Of a DNA stretch of 10,411 nt, positions 1-6,661 are shown in pieces (position 1 is the stretch's first letter; every line of letters begins with the position of its first letter). Position numbers and translations under genes: made by a program. The notes under the pieces are model-generated. The model did not search any database. It was not told the DNA's origin and was given only the letters and a program-made list of their open reading frames with translations. Source of the DNA: Candidatus Krumholzibacteriia bacterium (GTDB taxonomy: Bacteria > Krumholzibacteriota > Krumholzibacteriia > LZORAL124-64-63). Where the stretch lies: positions 1 through 10,411 of the forward strand of contig JALUJS010000287.1 of assembly GCA_027056825.1 (NCBI GenBank). Reading direction: 5' to 3'.

Positions 1-91
1 GCCTGTGGGACGTCGCCCGGGATATCCGCCGGGCGCGCGCCGTAACCATCGTCGCGCGCCCGGCGGATATCCCGGGCGACGTCCCACAGGC
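1..91. repeat. Perfect 39-bp inverted repeat, 13-nt loop (probable fold-back artefact)
   Basis: Positions 1-39 are the exact reverse complement of 53-91, with positions 40-52 as the loop; every one of the 39 pairs matches. The right arm and loop read in frame as aspartate kinase on the minus strand. The left arm, read onward in that frame, gives a sequence with no resemblance to the family. A perfect GC-rich palindrome lying exactly at a sequence end and breaking a conserved gene is typical of assembly or amplification fold-back chimeras. A real inverted duplication cannot be ruled out from this window alone. Confidence 0.9.
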
Positions 92-164
92 GCCCGATGG
101 TGGCCAGGCTGGAGCCGCCGTACTTGCGGACGAGGACCGGACCGTTTACTGCTTTGGCGCTCAC
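1..164 (-). CDS. lysC: Aspartate kinase, N-terminal fragment (running off the window edge)
   Basis: This is the 5' end of an aspartokinase, which phosphorylates L-aspartate with ATP in the first step of lysine, threonine, methionine and (where made) diaminopimelate synthesis. The minus strand reads from GTG at 164-162, with an AAGGGA-type ribosome binding site a few bases upstream. Residues 12-19 read VRKYGGSS, the family's N-terminal K-[FY]-G-G-[TS]-S nucleotide/substrate motif with Lys14, and the next stretch (ATIGRLWDVARDIRRARDDGYG) fits the helix that follows it in aspartokinases. After about residue 42 the reading does not continue into the expected hydrophobic strand (VVVVVSAM-like). 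Instead it runs into positions 1-39, an exact reverse complement of 53-91. Only about 40-164 is therefore likely to be genuine coding sequence. The family identity rests on about 40 residues, so other amino-acid kinase relatives are not fully excluded. Symbol lysC is by family; the isoenzyme type cannot be told. Confidence 0.75.
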   Translation of the reverse strand, partial: MSAKAVNGPVLVRKYGGSSLATIGRLWDVARDIRRARDDGYGARPADIPGDVPQ

Positions 165-233
165 GAAATTCCCTTCGGTCGGGGGCCCGGACTCCGGTAC
201 GGCACGATCCGGCGCGGTGGGGAAGCTGCCGTC

Positions 234-262
234 AGGATAAGTCACCGTCCGGGGAGTCTCAA
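234..262 (-). promoter_or_regulatory. Sigma70-type promoter for the aspartate kinase gene
   Basis: On the minus strand, TTGAGA (257-262) is followed after exactly 17 bases by TATCCT (234-239). These are 5/6 and 4/6 matches to the -35 and -10 consensus at ideal spacing. Transcription would begin near 227, giving a leader of about 60 bases before the GTG at 164. The -35 box lies in the loop and right arm of a small inverted repeat (249-268), which could be an operator. No leader peptide or recognisable lysine riboswitch fits in so short a leader. Confidence 0.6.
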
Positions 263-268
263 CCCCGG
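249..268. repeat. Small inverted repeat over the aspartate kinase -35 box
   Basis: CCGGGG (249-254) and CCCCGG (263-268) are reverse complements separated by 8 bases. The -35 element TTGAGA (257-262, minus strand) sits in the intervening loop. The position would suit a repressor site, but the arms are only GC-rich 6-mers, which arise easily by chance at this base composition. Confidence 0.3.
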
Positions 269-330
269 TTTGGGGCCCGGGGGAGTCCCGCGCCGCCGTA
301 GCGCCTGGCCCCGCGATGATCCGGGTTAAC

Positions 331-352
331 GGTTGCCCCCACCGGGGGAACC
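331..352. repeat. Hairpin overlapping the putative radC -35 box
   Basis: GGTT (331-334), one bulged G, then CCCCC (336-340) can pair with GGGGG (344-348) and AACC (349-352) across a 3-base loop. This gives a 9-bp stem with one bulge. No T-run follows, so it does not look like an intrinsic terminator. As double-stranded DNA it could be an operator between the divergent genes. Confidence 0.35.
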
Positions 353-361
353 TGCTAGTTT
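333..361 (+). promoter_or_regulatory. Possible weak promoter for the radC-mre cluster
   Basis: TTGCCC (333-338) is followed after 17 bases by TAGTTT (356-361). The -35 match is moderate and the -10 match is poor (T, A and the last T). This is the best-spaced pair seen upstream of radC. It lies just upstream of an unusually AT-rich patch (about 384-409) in a GC-rich region, which may be part of the melting region or leader. Transcription would start near 368, about 65 bases before the radC ATG. Confidence 0.3.
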
Positions 362-432
362 AGATCCAGCCTCCCGTCTGGTGGAACATATTGTTTTTAA
401 AAGAGATAACCGGGAATACCCCGGGCGGGACC

Positions 433-1116
433 ATGGCGGCCACCGGTCCGGGAGCCGACAGTAGTGGACGTTTGCGCCGTCTGGTGCTCGCGCGCGGGGC
501 CGAAGGCCTCGGCGACGGGGACCTGCTGGCCCTGGTGCTCGGCGGAAGTCGGGCCGGGCCCGTGGCCGATCGGCTGCTGGCCAGGACCGGTGGTTGCACG
601 GGGCTGAAGGGCCTGCATCCGGCCGTCATGCGCCGGATCGAGGGCATGGGCGAGGTGCGGACCGCGAGATTGCTGGCGGCCGTGGAACTCGGAGCACGGT
701 CCCTGGCGTACCGGGAGCCGGGATCGCTGACGGTACGCCGTCCCGAAGACCTGCACCCGCTGTTGTGGCGGAGGTTCCGGGGCCTTGACAGGGAGCGCTT
801 CCTGGCGCTTTATCTCGACACCCGGCACAGGGTGTTGGCCGTGGAAACCGTCTCCATCGGGACGCTGAACGTTTCGGTGGTCCACCCGCGGGAAGTCTTC
901 AAGCTGGCGGTGGCCCTTTCGGCGGCCGCCGTGATCGTCGCCCACAACCACCCCTCCGGCTGCGCCGAGCCCAGCCCGGAGGACATGGAACTGACCGCCC
1001 GCCTGGACCGTTGCGGGCAACTGCTGGGCATCTCCCTGCTGGACCACCTTGTGGCCGGCGGACAGGAGATCGTGAGCATCAGGGAAACCGGTTGGCCCAC
1101 CGGACCAGCCGGATAG
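433..1116 (+). CDS. radC: RadC-family JAMM-domain protein
   Basis: This is a member of the RadC (UPF0758) family, 227 residues, near the usual 220-230. The N-terminal part (residues 12-36, GRLRRLVLARGAEGLGDGDLL) matches the family opening. Residues 66-88 resemble a helix-hairpin-helix. The C-terminal JAMM/MPN+ domain shows Glu121, His171-Asn-His173-Pro-Ser-Gly and Asp184, the expected metal-ligand pattern. The molecular role of RadC is unsettled; the early assignment to DNA repair was not upheld, and a metal-dependent hydrolase is implied only by the fold. ATG 433 is preferred over an in-frame TTG at 391 because family similarity begins just after it, although its ribosome binding site (GGGCGGGA) is poor. 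It is the first gene of the cluster and ends 32 bases before mreB. radC directly upstream of mreBCD is also found in Bacillus subtilis. Confidence 0.93.
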   Translation: MAATGPGADSSGRLRRLVLARGAEGLGDGDLLALVLGGSRAGPVADRLLARTGGCTGLKGLHPAVMRRIEGMGEVRTARLLAAVELGARSLAYREPGSLTVRRPEDLHPLLWRRFRGLDRERFLALYLDTRHRVLAVETVSIGTLNVSVVHPREVFKLAVALSAAAVIVAHNHPSGCAEPSPEDMELTARLDRCGQLLGISLLDHLVAGGQEIVSIRETGWPTGPAG

Positions 1117-1148
1117 CGCCGAGGGTGCGCGAGGAAGGACACCTCTTC

Positions 1149-2183
1149 ATGTTCAAGCGTTTGCAGGGATTCCTGAACAACGACATCGCCATCGATCTGG
1201 GCACGGCCAACACCCTTGTCTACATCAAGGGCAAGGGGATCGTGCTCAACCAGCCCTCGGTGGTGGCGCTCGAGCGGGACACCAACAAGGTGTACGCGGT
1301 GGGCGCCGAGGCCAAGGCCATGCTGGGCAAGACCCCCGACCGCATCGCCGCCATCCGGCCCATGAAGGACGGCGTGATCGCCGACTTCGAGGTTACCGAG
1401 TACATGCTGCGCGAGTTCATCAAGATGGCGCAGAAGAAGAAGCACTTCATCGCCCCGCGCATCGTGGTCTGCGTTCCCTCGGGTATCACCGAGGTGGAGA
1501 AGCGTGCGGTGCGCGACAGCGCCAAGCACGCCGGCGCGCGGGAGGTCTTCCTGGTGGCCGAACCCATGGCCGCGGCCATCGGGGTGGGCCTGCCCGTGGA
1601 CCAGCCCAGCGGGAACATGATCATCGACATCGGCGGCGGGACCACGGAGATCGCCGTGATCGCGCTGAACGGCATCGTGTGCGACACCTCCATTCGCGTG
1701 GGCGGTGACGAGCTGGACGAGGCCATCATCAACTACATCAAGAAGAACCACAACCTGCTGATCGGCGACCAGACCGCCGAGAACATCAAGAAGACCATCG
1801 GCTCGGCCCACAAGTCCGAGGAGGAGCGCGAAATGGAGGTCAAGGGGCTGTACCAGGTCTCCGGCGTGCCCAAGACCATCCGCATCTCCTCCCTGGAGAT
1901 CCGCGAGGCCCTGCAGGAACCCATCCAGGCCATCTGCGACGCGCTGAAGCACTCCCTGGAACAGACCCCGCCCGAGCTGGCGGCCGACATCAAGGATCGG
2001 GGCATCGTGCTGACCGGCGGCGGGGCCCTGCTCAAGGGACTGCCTGAACTGCTGCGGGAGCAGACCGACCTGCCCATCAACCTCATGGACGATCCCCTGT
2101 TCTGCGTGGTCCTGGGCACCGGGCGCATCCTGGACGATTTCGAGAAGTACCGTCCCGTGATCATGAGCGGAAGCCGCAGCTGA
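1149..2183 (+). CDS. mreB: Rod-shape-determining actin homologue MreB
   Basis: MreB is the bacterial actin whose membrane-bound filaments orient side-wall synthesis. The 344 residues are almost the length of E. coli MreB (347). The start MFKRLQGFLNNDIAIDLGTA combines the short amphipathic N-terminal membrane anchor with the phosphate-1 nucleotide loop (D16, G18-T19). Phosphate-2 is at 160-166 (DIGGGTT), with E138-P139 ahead of it, and the adenosine loop is TGGGALLKG at 289-297. The C-terminus (DDPLFCVVLGTG, 314-325) is also typical. The start is set by a clear AGGAAGGA ribosome binding site (1132-1139), 9 bases before ATG. The best conserved protein in the window, it has few odd features. Together with mreC, mreD, mrdA and rodA it gives the full elongasome set in one cluster. 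Confidence 0.98.
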   Translation: MFKRLQGFLNNDIAIDLGTANTLVYIKGKGIVLNQPSVVALERDTNKVYAVGAEAKAMLGKTPDRIAAIRPMKDGVIADFEVTEYMLREFIKMAQKKKHFIAPRIVVCVPSGITEVEKRAVRDSAKHAGAREVFLVAEPMAAAIGVGLPVDQPSGNMIIDIGGGTTEIAVIALNGIVCDTSIRVGGDELDEAIINYIKKNHNLLIGDQTAENIKKTIGSAHKSEEEREMEVKGLYQVSGVPKTIRISSLEIREALQEPIQAICDALKHSLEQTPPELAADIKDRGIVLTGGGALLKGLPELLREQTDLPINLMDDPLFCVVLGTGRILDDFEKYRPVIMSGSRS

Positions 2184-2187
2184 AGCG

Positions 2188-3042
2188 ATGCGCAGCGGGC
2201 CCGGCGGCATTTCCAGGCGCAGGGAACTGGCGGTCCTGGTCCTGTGCTGCGCGGCCGCCGTGACGCTCCTGATCCTGCCTCCCAACGCCCGCATCACCGT
2301 GGCCGAACGCCTCGGCCGCGTGTTGACGGCCCCCTACTGGGGAGCCCGCAACTTCCTCGACGATATGGCCACCCTGCGGCGGGAGAACACCCGCCTGGAG
2401 CACGACCTTTTCCAGGCCGAGCTGGAACGCTCCGCGGCGGAGCTCGCGCGGTTGGATCGCGATCGCCAGGCCGGGTGCGCCCTGGAGGAGGGGTTCGGCG
2501 GGTTGCTGGCCCCCTGCCGGGTCACCCTGCGCCAGCGCGGACGCTTCGCCACCATGGTGCGCATCACCAGTGACCGGCCGGTGCCCTGGCGCCCGTGGCT
2601 GCCGGTGGTCAACCGCCGGGGCCTGGTGGGCCGGGTGCGCACCATCGTCAGCGGGACCACCGCCTGGGTCGAACTCATGTCCGCCCCCGATTTCGCCCTG
2701 GGGGTGGAGTTCGTGCGTACGGGCCTGCTGGGCGTGCTGGAACCGCGGGAGGACCGGTACGTGGTGGGCATGGTCGGTCGCGACGAGGACGTGCGGGTGG
2801 GTGACCGGGTGATGACCTCGGGCATCACCGAAGTCCGTGAGGGAGCGGTCAGGCCCGATGCCGCGGGCGCCTCGCCACGGGGCATCCCCGTGGGCGTGGT
2901 CACCCGGGTGGACGTCCCCAACGACCAGGTCTTCAAGTACGTCGAGATCGCGCCGCCGGCGGGCTGCCGACGCAACGAGACCGTGTTCGTGGTCCTGCCC
3001 GCGGACGCGGAGATCGACGGGGGACGGGGGAGGCGGCCGTGA
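2188..3042 (+). CDS. mreC: Rod-shape-determining protein MreC
   Basis: MreC is a bitopic periplasmic scaffold that links MreB/MreD to PBP2 and stimulates PBP2-RodA. The 284 residues show a short basic N-terminus (RRR near 10-12), one membrane helix (about 13-31), a charged coiled coil rich in Leu, Arg and Glu (about 56-94), then the beta-rich MreC domain. That domain carries the GLVGRV motif (145-150) and the pair GDRVMTSGI (205-213) and PRGIPVGVVTRV (230-241). Between the last two motifs are 16 residues (214-229, rich in Ala, Arg and Glu), where family members usually have about five. This is a small surface-loop insertion. The ATG lies 4 bases after the mreB stop; its ribosome binding site is weak, so translation is probably coupled to mreB. 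Confidence 0.95.
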   Translation: MRSGPGGISRRRELAVLVLCCAAAVTLLILPPNARITVAERLGRVLTAPYWGARNFLDDMATLRRENTRLEHDLFQAELERSAAELARLDRDRQAGCALEEGFGGLLAPCRVTLRQRGRFATMVRITSDRPVPWRPWLPVVNRRGLVGRVRTIVSGTTAWVELMSAPDFALGVEFVRTGLLGVLEPREDRYVVGMVGRDEDVRVGDRVMTSGITEVREGAVRPDAAGASPRGIPVGVVTRVDVPNDQVFKYVEIAPPAGCRRNETVFVVLPADAEIDGGRGRRP

Positions 3043-3530
3043 GGGATTTCCTGCGCATCAACATCTTCTGGGCCCTGACCGCGTTTGCCGGGGGCGTTCT
3101 GGTCGGGCCCCTGATTGCCATCGGGGGTGTCGCGCCGGATTTCCCCCTGATCGCCCTGGTGTTCCTGGGCCTGGCCGCCGGATCCTATCCCGCCACCGTG
3201 GCGGGCTTCTTGGCCGGCCTCATCCTCGACCTCGGGGATCCGTCCCTGCTGGGAGCGCACGCGTTGCTGTACTCGTGCCTGGGCTATGTCCTGGGACGGC
3301 TGCGGGACCGGCTCGCCTACGGCATGCCCGTGGTGGAGGCCGTCGTGGCCGTGACGGTGGTCCTGGTCCACGACCTGGGCTTCCTGGTGCTCAGCGGTTT
3401 GAGCGGGGCGGAAACCTTTCCCCTGCAGTTCTTCACGCGCTCGGTGCCCGACGCCCTGTACACGGGGCTCGCGGCGGTGCCGGTGATGCGCCTGGCCACC
3501 TGGCTGGGCCTGCTGTACCGGGAGGATTGA
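3039..3530 (+). CDS. mreD: Rod-shape-determining membrane protein MreD
   Basis: MreD is a small polytopic inner-membrane partner of MreC. The 163 residues match the usual size (about 160-170) and are almost wholly hydrophobic, with about five membrane segments (roughly 8-28, 35-53, 56-64/70-88, 97-119, 138-158). The family signature GFLAGLILDLGDPSLLG lies at 57-72, including the Gly-Phe-x-x-Gly-Leu-x-x-Asp pattern ending at Asp64, after PDFPLIALVFLGLAAG at 33-48. Similarity searches usually find MreD weakly, so the position between mreC and PBP2 is important support. The GTG start overlaps the mreC stop by 4 bases and has a GGAGG ribosome binding site (3029-3033) 5 bases upstream, so start choice is firm. 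Confidence 0.93.
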   Translation: MRDFLRINIFWALTAFAGGVLVGPLIAIGGVAPDFPLIALVFLGLAAGSYPATVAGFLAGLILDLGDPSLLGAHALLYSCLGYVLGRLRDRLAYGMPVVEAVVAVTVVLVHDLGFLVLSGLSGAETFPLQFFTRSVPDALYTGLAAVPVMRLATWLGLLYRED

Positions 3531-3531
3531 G

Positions 3532-5319
3532 GTGAACGGGCGGGACCTGGAATTCCGCAGGCAGGCCTATCGCGCGGTGGTGGTCCTGCTGTTCCTGGTC
3601 CTGGCCGGAAACCTCTTCTGGATGACCGGTCCGCGCAACGCCTACTACCGCGGGTTGGCCCTGGAGAACCGGCAAGTGCGTTTTAGGGTGCCTGCTCCCC
3701 GCGGCCGCATCCTGGATCGCACGGGCCGGCTGCTGGCCGATAACACCTTCATCGCCGACATCACCCTTTCCCGGTCCGGGTTCCTGTCCGGCCGCTGCGA
3801 CTCGACGCTGGGCCGGGTGGCCCGCTGGTGCGGTCTGGACTCGGCCGCCGTTCGTGACCGGCTCGCCGCGCGCGCGGAAAAGGGGACCGGCCGACTCACC
3901 CTTGTCGGCAACGCGGACATGGAGCAGGTGGTGACGGTGCAGGAACGGCGCCGGGTCCTGCCCGGGCTGCGGGTGGAGACCAGGCCCCGGCGGCGCTACC
4001 TGGAGGGGCCGCTTTTCGCCCATGTCATCGGGCATGTCGGCCAGATCAGGGACGAGGAACTGGCGTCGGCCGACCCGGCCCTGGCCTATCGCAGCGGGGA
4101 CATGATCGGGCGGCAGGGAATCGAGCGCGCCTACGAGACCCGCCTGAGGGGGCGGGCGGGGATCAAGCTGGAAGAAGTCAACGCGGCCGGGCACGTCGTG
4201 GGACGCTCCCCGGTCTGGCTGCAGGAGATCGTTCCGGGAGGCGACCTGGTCCTGACCCTCGATGCGCGCCTGCAGGAGGCCATGGCCGCCGCCCTGGGCG
4301 ACCGGTCCGGTTGCGGGGTGGCCCTGTCCTGCCGCACGGGGGAGGTCCTGGCCGCATGCAGCAGCCCCACCTTCGACCCGAACCTGCTGACCGTCCCCAT
4401 CTCGCAGGACGATTGGGAACGGTTGAGCGGGGATCCGCGCAAGCCCTTCTTCAACCGCGCGCTGCAGGCCACCTATCCACCCGCCTCCCTCTACAAGCCC
4501 ATCGTGTCCCTGGTGGCCATGCGGGACGGTATCGTCGATCGCGGCACCTACCTGGAGCCCTGCCGGGGGGGATGGCAGCTCGGGAACCGCTTCTTCCGTT
4601 GCTGGAAGATTTCCGGGCACGGCTCCGTGGATCACGCGGGGGCCCTGATCCACTCCTGCGACACCTACTACTACCAGATCGCCCTGAGGCTCGACCTGGA
4701 CCACCTGGCGGCCGGAGCGCGTTCCTTCGGTCTCGGCTCCCGGCGCGGGGGCATCTTCCAGGAGGAGACCGCGGGGCTGGTCCCGGACTCGCACTGGTAC
4801 GACCAGCACTACGGCCAGGGCCGCTGGTCGCGCGGCGTGGTCCTCAACAACTCCATCGGCCAGGGGGAGATCCTGGTAACGCCCCTGCAGATGGCCGTGG
4901 TGGCCGGACGCCTCGCCGTGGGCAACGAACTGCCCCCGGTCACATGGGTCGCCGGCCAGGAGAGGATCGATCCCCAGCCCGAGTTGCCCTTCGCCGCAGG
5001 GGATCTGGCCTGGGTCCGCCGGGTCCTGGCCCGCGTGGTCGCCGAGGGCACGGGCAAGGCGGCGGCCCTGCCCGACGTGGCGGTGGCGGGCAAGACAGGG
5101 ACGGCGCAGAACCCGCACGGCGAGGATCACGCCTGGTTCTTCTGCTTCGCTCCGGCGGATGACCCGGAGGTGGCCCTGGCGGTGATCGTGGAGAACGCCG
5201 GCCACGGGGGCAGCGAAGCGGCGCCGGTGGCCCGGCGGTGGCTCGAAGCCTACTTCCACGGACCGGCGCGGGGAGAAGCGGACCGACGGGCCGCCCCCGA
5301 TGCGGAGGAGACCTCATGA
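3532..5319 (+). CDS. mrdA: Peptidoglycan D,D-transpeptidase PBP2 (elongasome)
   Basis: This class B penicillin-binding protein cross-links new side-wall peptidoglycan with RodA. At 595 residues it is near the family norm. In order: a membrane anchor at 14-33, the pedestal start PRGRILDRTGRLLADN (56-71), the HVIGHVG motif (164-170), then the transpeptidase domain with catalytic Ser319-x-x-Lys322 (SLYK), Ser375-Cys-Asp377 as the SxN motif, and Lys521-Thr-Gly523 (KTGTAQN). Cys344, Cys357, His363 and Cys376 are spaced 13, 6 and 13, closely like the zinc site described in PBP2 of E. coli type. The last ~20 residues are charged and probably disordered. GTG at 3532 starts one base after the mreD stop, with GGAGG (3521-3525) 6 bases ahead. 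The 3' end overlaps rodA by 4 bases, fitting the fixed stoichiometry of the PBP2-RodA pair. Confidence 0.96.
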   Translation: MNGRDLEFRRQAYRAVVVLLFLVLAGNLFWMTGPRNAYYRGLALENRQVRFRVPAPRGRILDRTGRLLADNTFIADITLSRSGFLSGRCDSTLGRVARWCGLDSAAVRDRLAARAEKGTGRLTLVGNADMEQVVTVQERRRVLPGLRVETRPRRRYLEGPLFAHVIGHVGQIRDEELASADPALAYRSGDMIGRQGIERAYETRLRGRAGIKLEEVNAAGHVVGRSPVWLQEIVPGGDLVLTLDARLQEAMAAALGDRSGCGVALSCRTGEVLAACSSPTFDPNLLTVPISQDDWERLSGDPRKPFFNRALQATYPPASLYKPIVSLVAMRDGIVDRGTYLEPCRGGWQLGNRFFRCWKISGHGSVDHAGALIHSCDTYYYQIALRLDLDHLAAGARSFGLGSRRGGIFQEETAGLVPDSHWYDQHYGQGRWSRGVVLNNSIGQGEILVTPLQMAVVAGRLAVGNELPPVTWVAGQERIDPQPELPFAAGDLAWVRRVLARVVAEGTGKAAALPDVAVAGKTGTAQNPHGEDHAWFFCFAPADDPEVALAVIVENAGHGGSEAAPVARRWLEAYFHGPARGEADRRAAPDAEETS

Positions 5320-6590
5320 GCCTGCGCGAGGCGCTTTTCCCGGCTGGAGACCGCTGGATCGCCCTGGCCTGGGCGCTGCTTTGCCTGGCCAGCCTGGCGG
5401 TGCTGTGGTCGGTGACCGAACCCATCCGCGGTCCCTATCTGCAACTGGACGCGGGGGTGGCCAAGACCATCTTCTATCGGCAGGTGCTGTGGGTGGCCCT
5501 GGGCTGGATCGTGCTGACGGTCGCCGCCAGGATCCGCCTGCGCACCCTGGAGAATCTCAGCCTGCCTGGCATGCTGATCCTGCTGGTCCTGCTGGTGGTC
5601 CTGCTGGCGGTGGGTGCGAAGATCAGCGGGTCGCGGCGGTGGATCCTGCTGGGGCCGGTGCGCATGCAACCGGCGGAGTTCGCCAAGATCACCTTCATCC
5701 TGGCCACGGCCCACCTGCTGGGGCGCGACCCCGACCGGGCGCCGCGTCCGCTGGTGGTCATCGGCACCCTGGGGCTGATGCTGGCGCACATGGTGCTGGT
5801 CATGCGGGAGCCGGACCTGGGCACCAGCCTGGTGTTCCTCGCCATATGGCTGGGGATGATCTTCTGGTATGGTATTCCGGGCATCCTGCTGGTGGGCGCG
5901 GCGGGCGCGGCCCTCAGCGCCGTCATCATGTTCATCAGCGAATCGGTCCTCGCCCGGCAGCCCTGGCCGTGGGGCATTTACCTGCTGGTGGTCATCGGCC
6001 TGCTGGCCCTGGTTCCCCTGAGCATTCCGGCGCGGATCTCCCTGCTGCTGGTCAACGTGGCCTCGGGACTCGGCATTCCGTTCCTGTGGGAGAAGCTCCG
6101 GGGCTACCAGCAGGAACGGATCCTGACCTTCTTCGATCCCATGCGGGACCAGTTCGGGACCGGCTACCAGGCCATTCAGTCCAAGGTGGCCATCGGGTCG
6201 GGTGGGCTGCTGGGCAAGCACTACCTGCAGGGGACGCAGAAGGGGCTGGCGTTCCTGCCCGAGCGCCACACGGACTTCGTGTTCTCGGTGGTGGGGGAGG
6301 AACTCGGCCTGGTGGGTTGCCTCGTGCTTCTGGGGCTCTTCCTGCTGGTCATCCTGCGCGGCCTCGACACCGCCGCCACGGCGCGGCGACCGTTCTGGCG
6401 CTTTGCGGCCGTGGGCATTGTTTCGTATTTCACCTTCCACGTGGTGGTCAACGTGGCCATCACCACCGGCCTGTTGCCGGTGACCGGCCTGCCCCTGCCG
6501 GGCCTGAGCTACGGGGGCAGCAACCTGCTGACCAGCAGCTTCCTGATCGGCGTGCTGCTGAACATCGGCTCACGCAGTTTCGATACCTGA
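5316..6590 (+). CDS. rodA: SEDS peptidoglycan glycosyltransferase RodA, extended form
   Basis: RodA polymerises lipid II into glycan strands for side-wall growth, working with PBP2. The protein is a 424-residue polytopic membrane protein. SEDS hallmarks are visible: GSRRWI (105-110), QPAEFAK (118-124), EPDLGT (165-170), YQAIQSKVAIGSGGLLGK (284-301), the PERHTDF loop (315-321) containing the presumed catalytic Asp320, and GLPLPGLSYGGSNL near 391-404. E. coli RodA has 370 residues. The extra length lies between EPDLGT and the YQQERIL segment (264-270), where three hydrophobic stretches (about 188-207, 219-237, 240-258) replace the usual one. Adding two helices would leave the topology of the catalytic half unchanged. 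ATG 5316 overlaps the mrdA stop and has GGAGGAG (5304-5310) 5 bases upstream. Confidence 0.95.
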   Translation: MSLREALFPAGDRWIALAWALLCLASLAVLWSVTEPIRGPYLQLDAGVAKTIFYRQVLWVALGWIVLTVAARIRLRTLENLSLPGMLILLVLLVVLLAVGAKISGSRRWILLGPVRMQPAEFAKITFILATAHLLGRDPDRAPRPLVVIGTLGLMLAHMVLVMREPDLGTSLVFLAIWLGMIFWYGIPGILLVGAAGAALSAVIMFISESVLARQPWPWGIYLLVVIGLLALVPLSIPARISLLLVNVASGLGIPFLWEKLRGYQQERILTFFDPMRDQFGTGYQAIQSKVAIGSGGLLGKHYLQGTQKGLAFLPERHTDFVFSVVGEELGLVGCLVLLGLFLLVILRGLDTAATARRPFWRFAAVGIVSYFTFHVVVNVAITTGLLPVTGLPLPGLSYGGSNLLTSSFLIGVLLNIGSRSFDT

Positions 6591-6661
6591 TTCACGGCGG
6601 AACCGCGTCCTGACCGGGGCCGCGGAGAACCACCGCAAGCGCGAACGAAGGGACGGCAGAC

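Noticed and set aside
5..301. 98-residue + strand open frame over the left edge
   Set aside because: It runs through the fold-back palindrome and the divergent promoter region. The product is Arg/Pro/Gly-rich with no motif; the minus strand holds the real gene.
391..432. Upstream TTG start for radC, adding 14 residues
   Set aside because: The added residues do not match the RadC family and no good ribosome binding site precedes the TTG. ATG 433 fits the usual N-terminus.
810..2297. 495-residue minus-strand open frame opposite radC and mreB
   Set aside because: Its product is His/Leu/Asp/Gly-rich with no motif, and it is antisense to the highly conserved mreB. The codon-position GC pattern of the + strand explains the lack of stops.
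3433..5259. 608-residue open frame on the minus strand, antisense to mreD/mrdA
   Set aside because: It lies exactly opposite PBP2 with all its motifs. Its product is rich in His, Gln, Gly, Asp and Pro with no recognisable domain, the typical shadow frame of a high-GC gene.
5568..5616. CTGCTGGT-like repeats inside rodA
   Set aside because: They encode a Leu/Val membrane helix in a genome that favours CTG and GTG codons; low complexity, not a true repeat element.
6603..6625. 5-bp inverted repeat (CCGCG/CGCGG) in the rodA-lgt gap as a terminator
   Set aside because: The loop is 13 bases, the stem only 5 bp and no T-run follows. Chance pairing is likely at this GC content.
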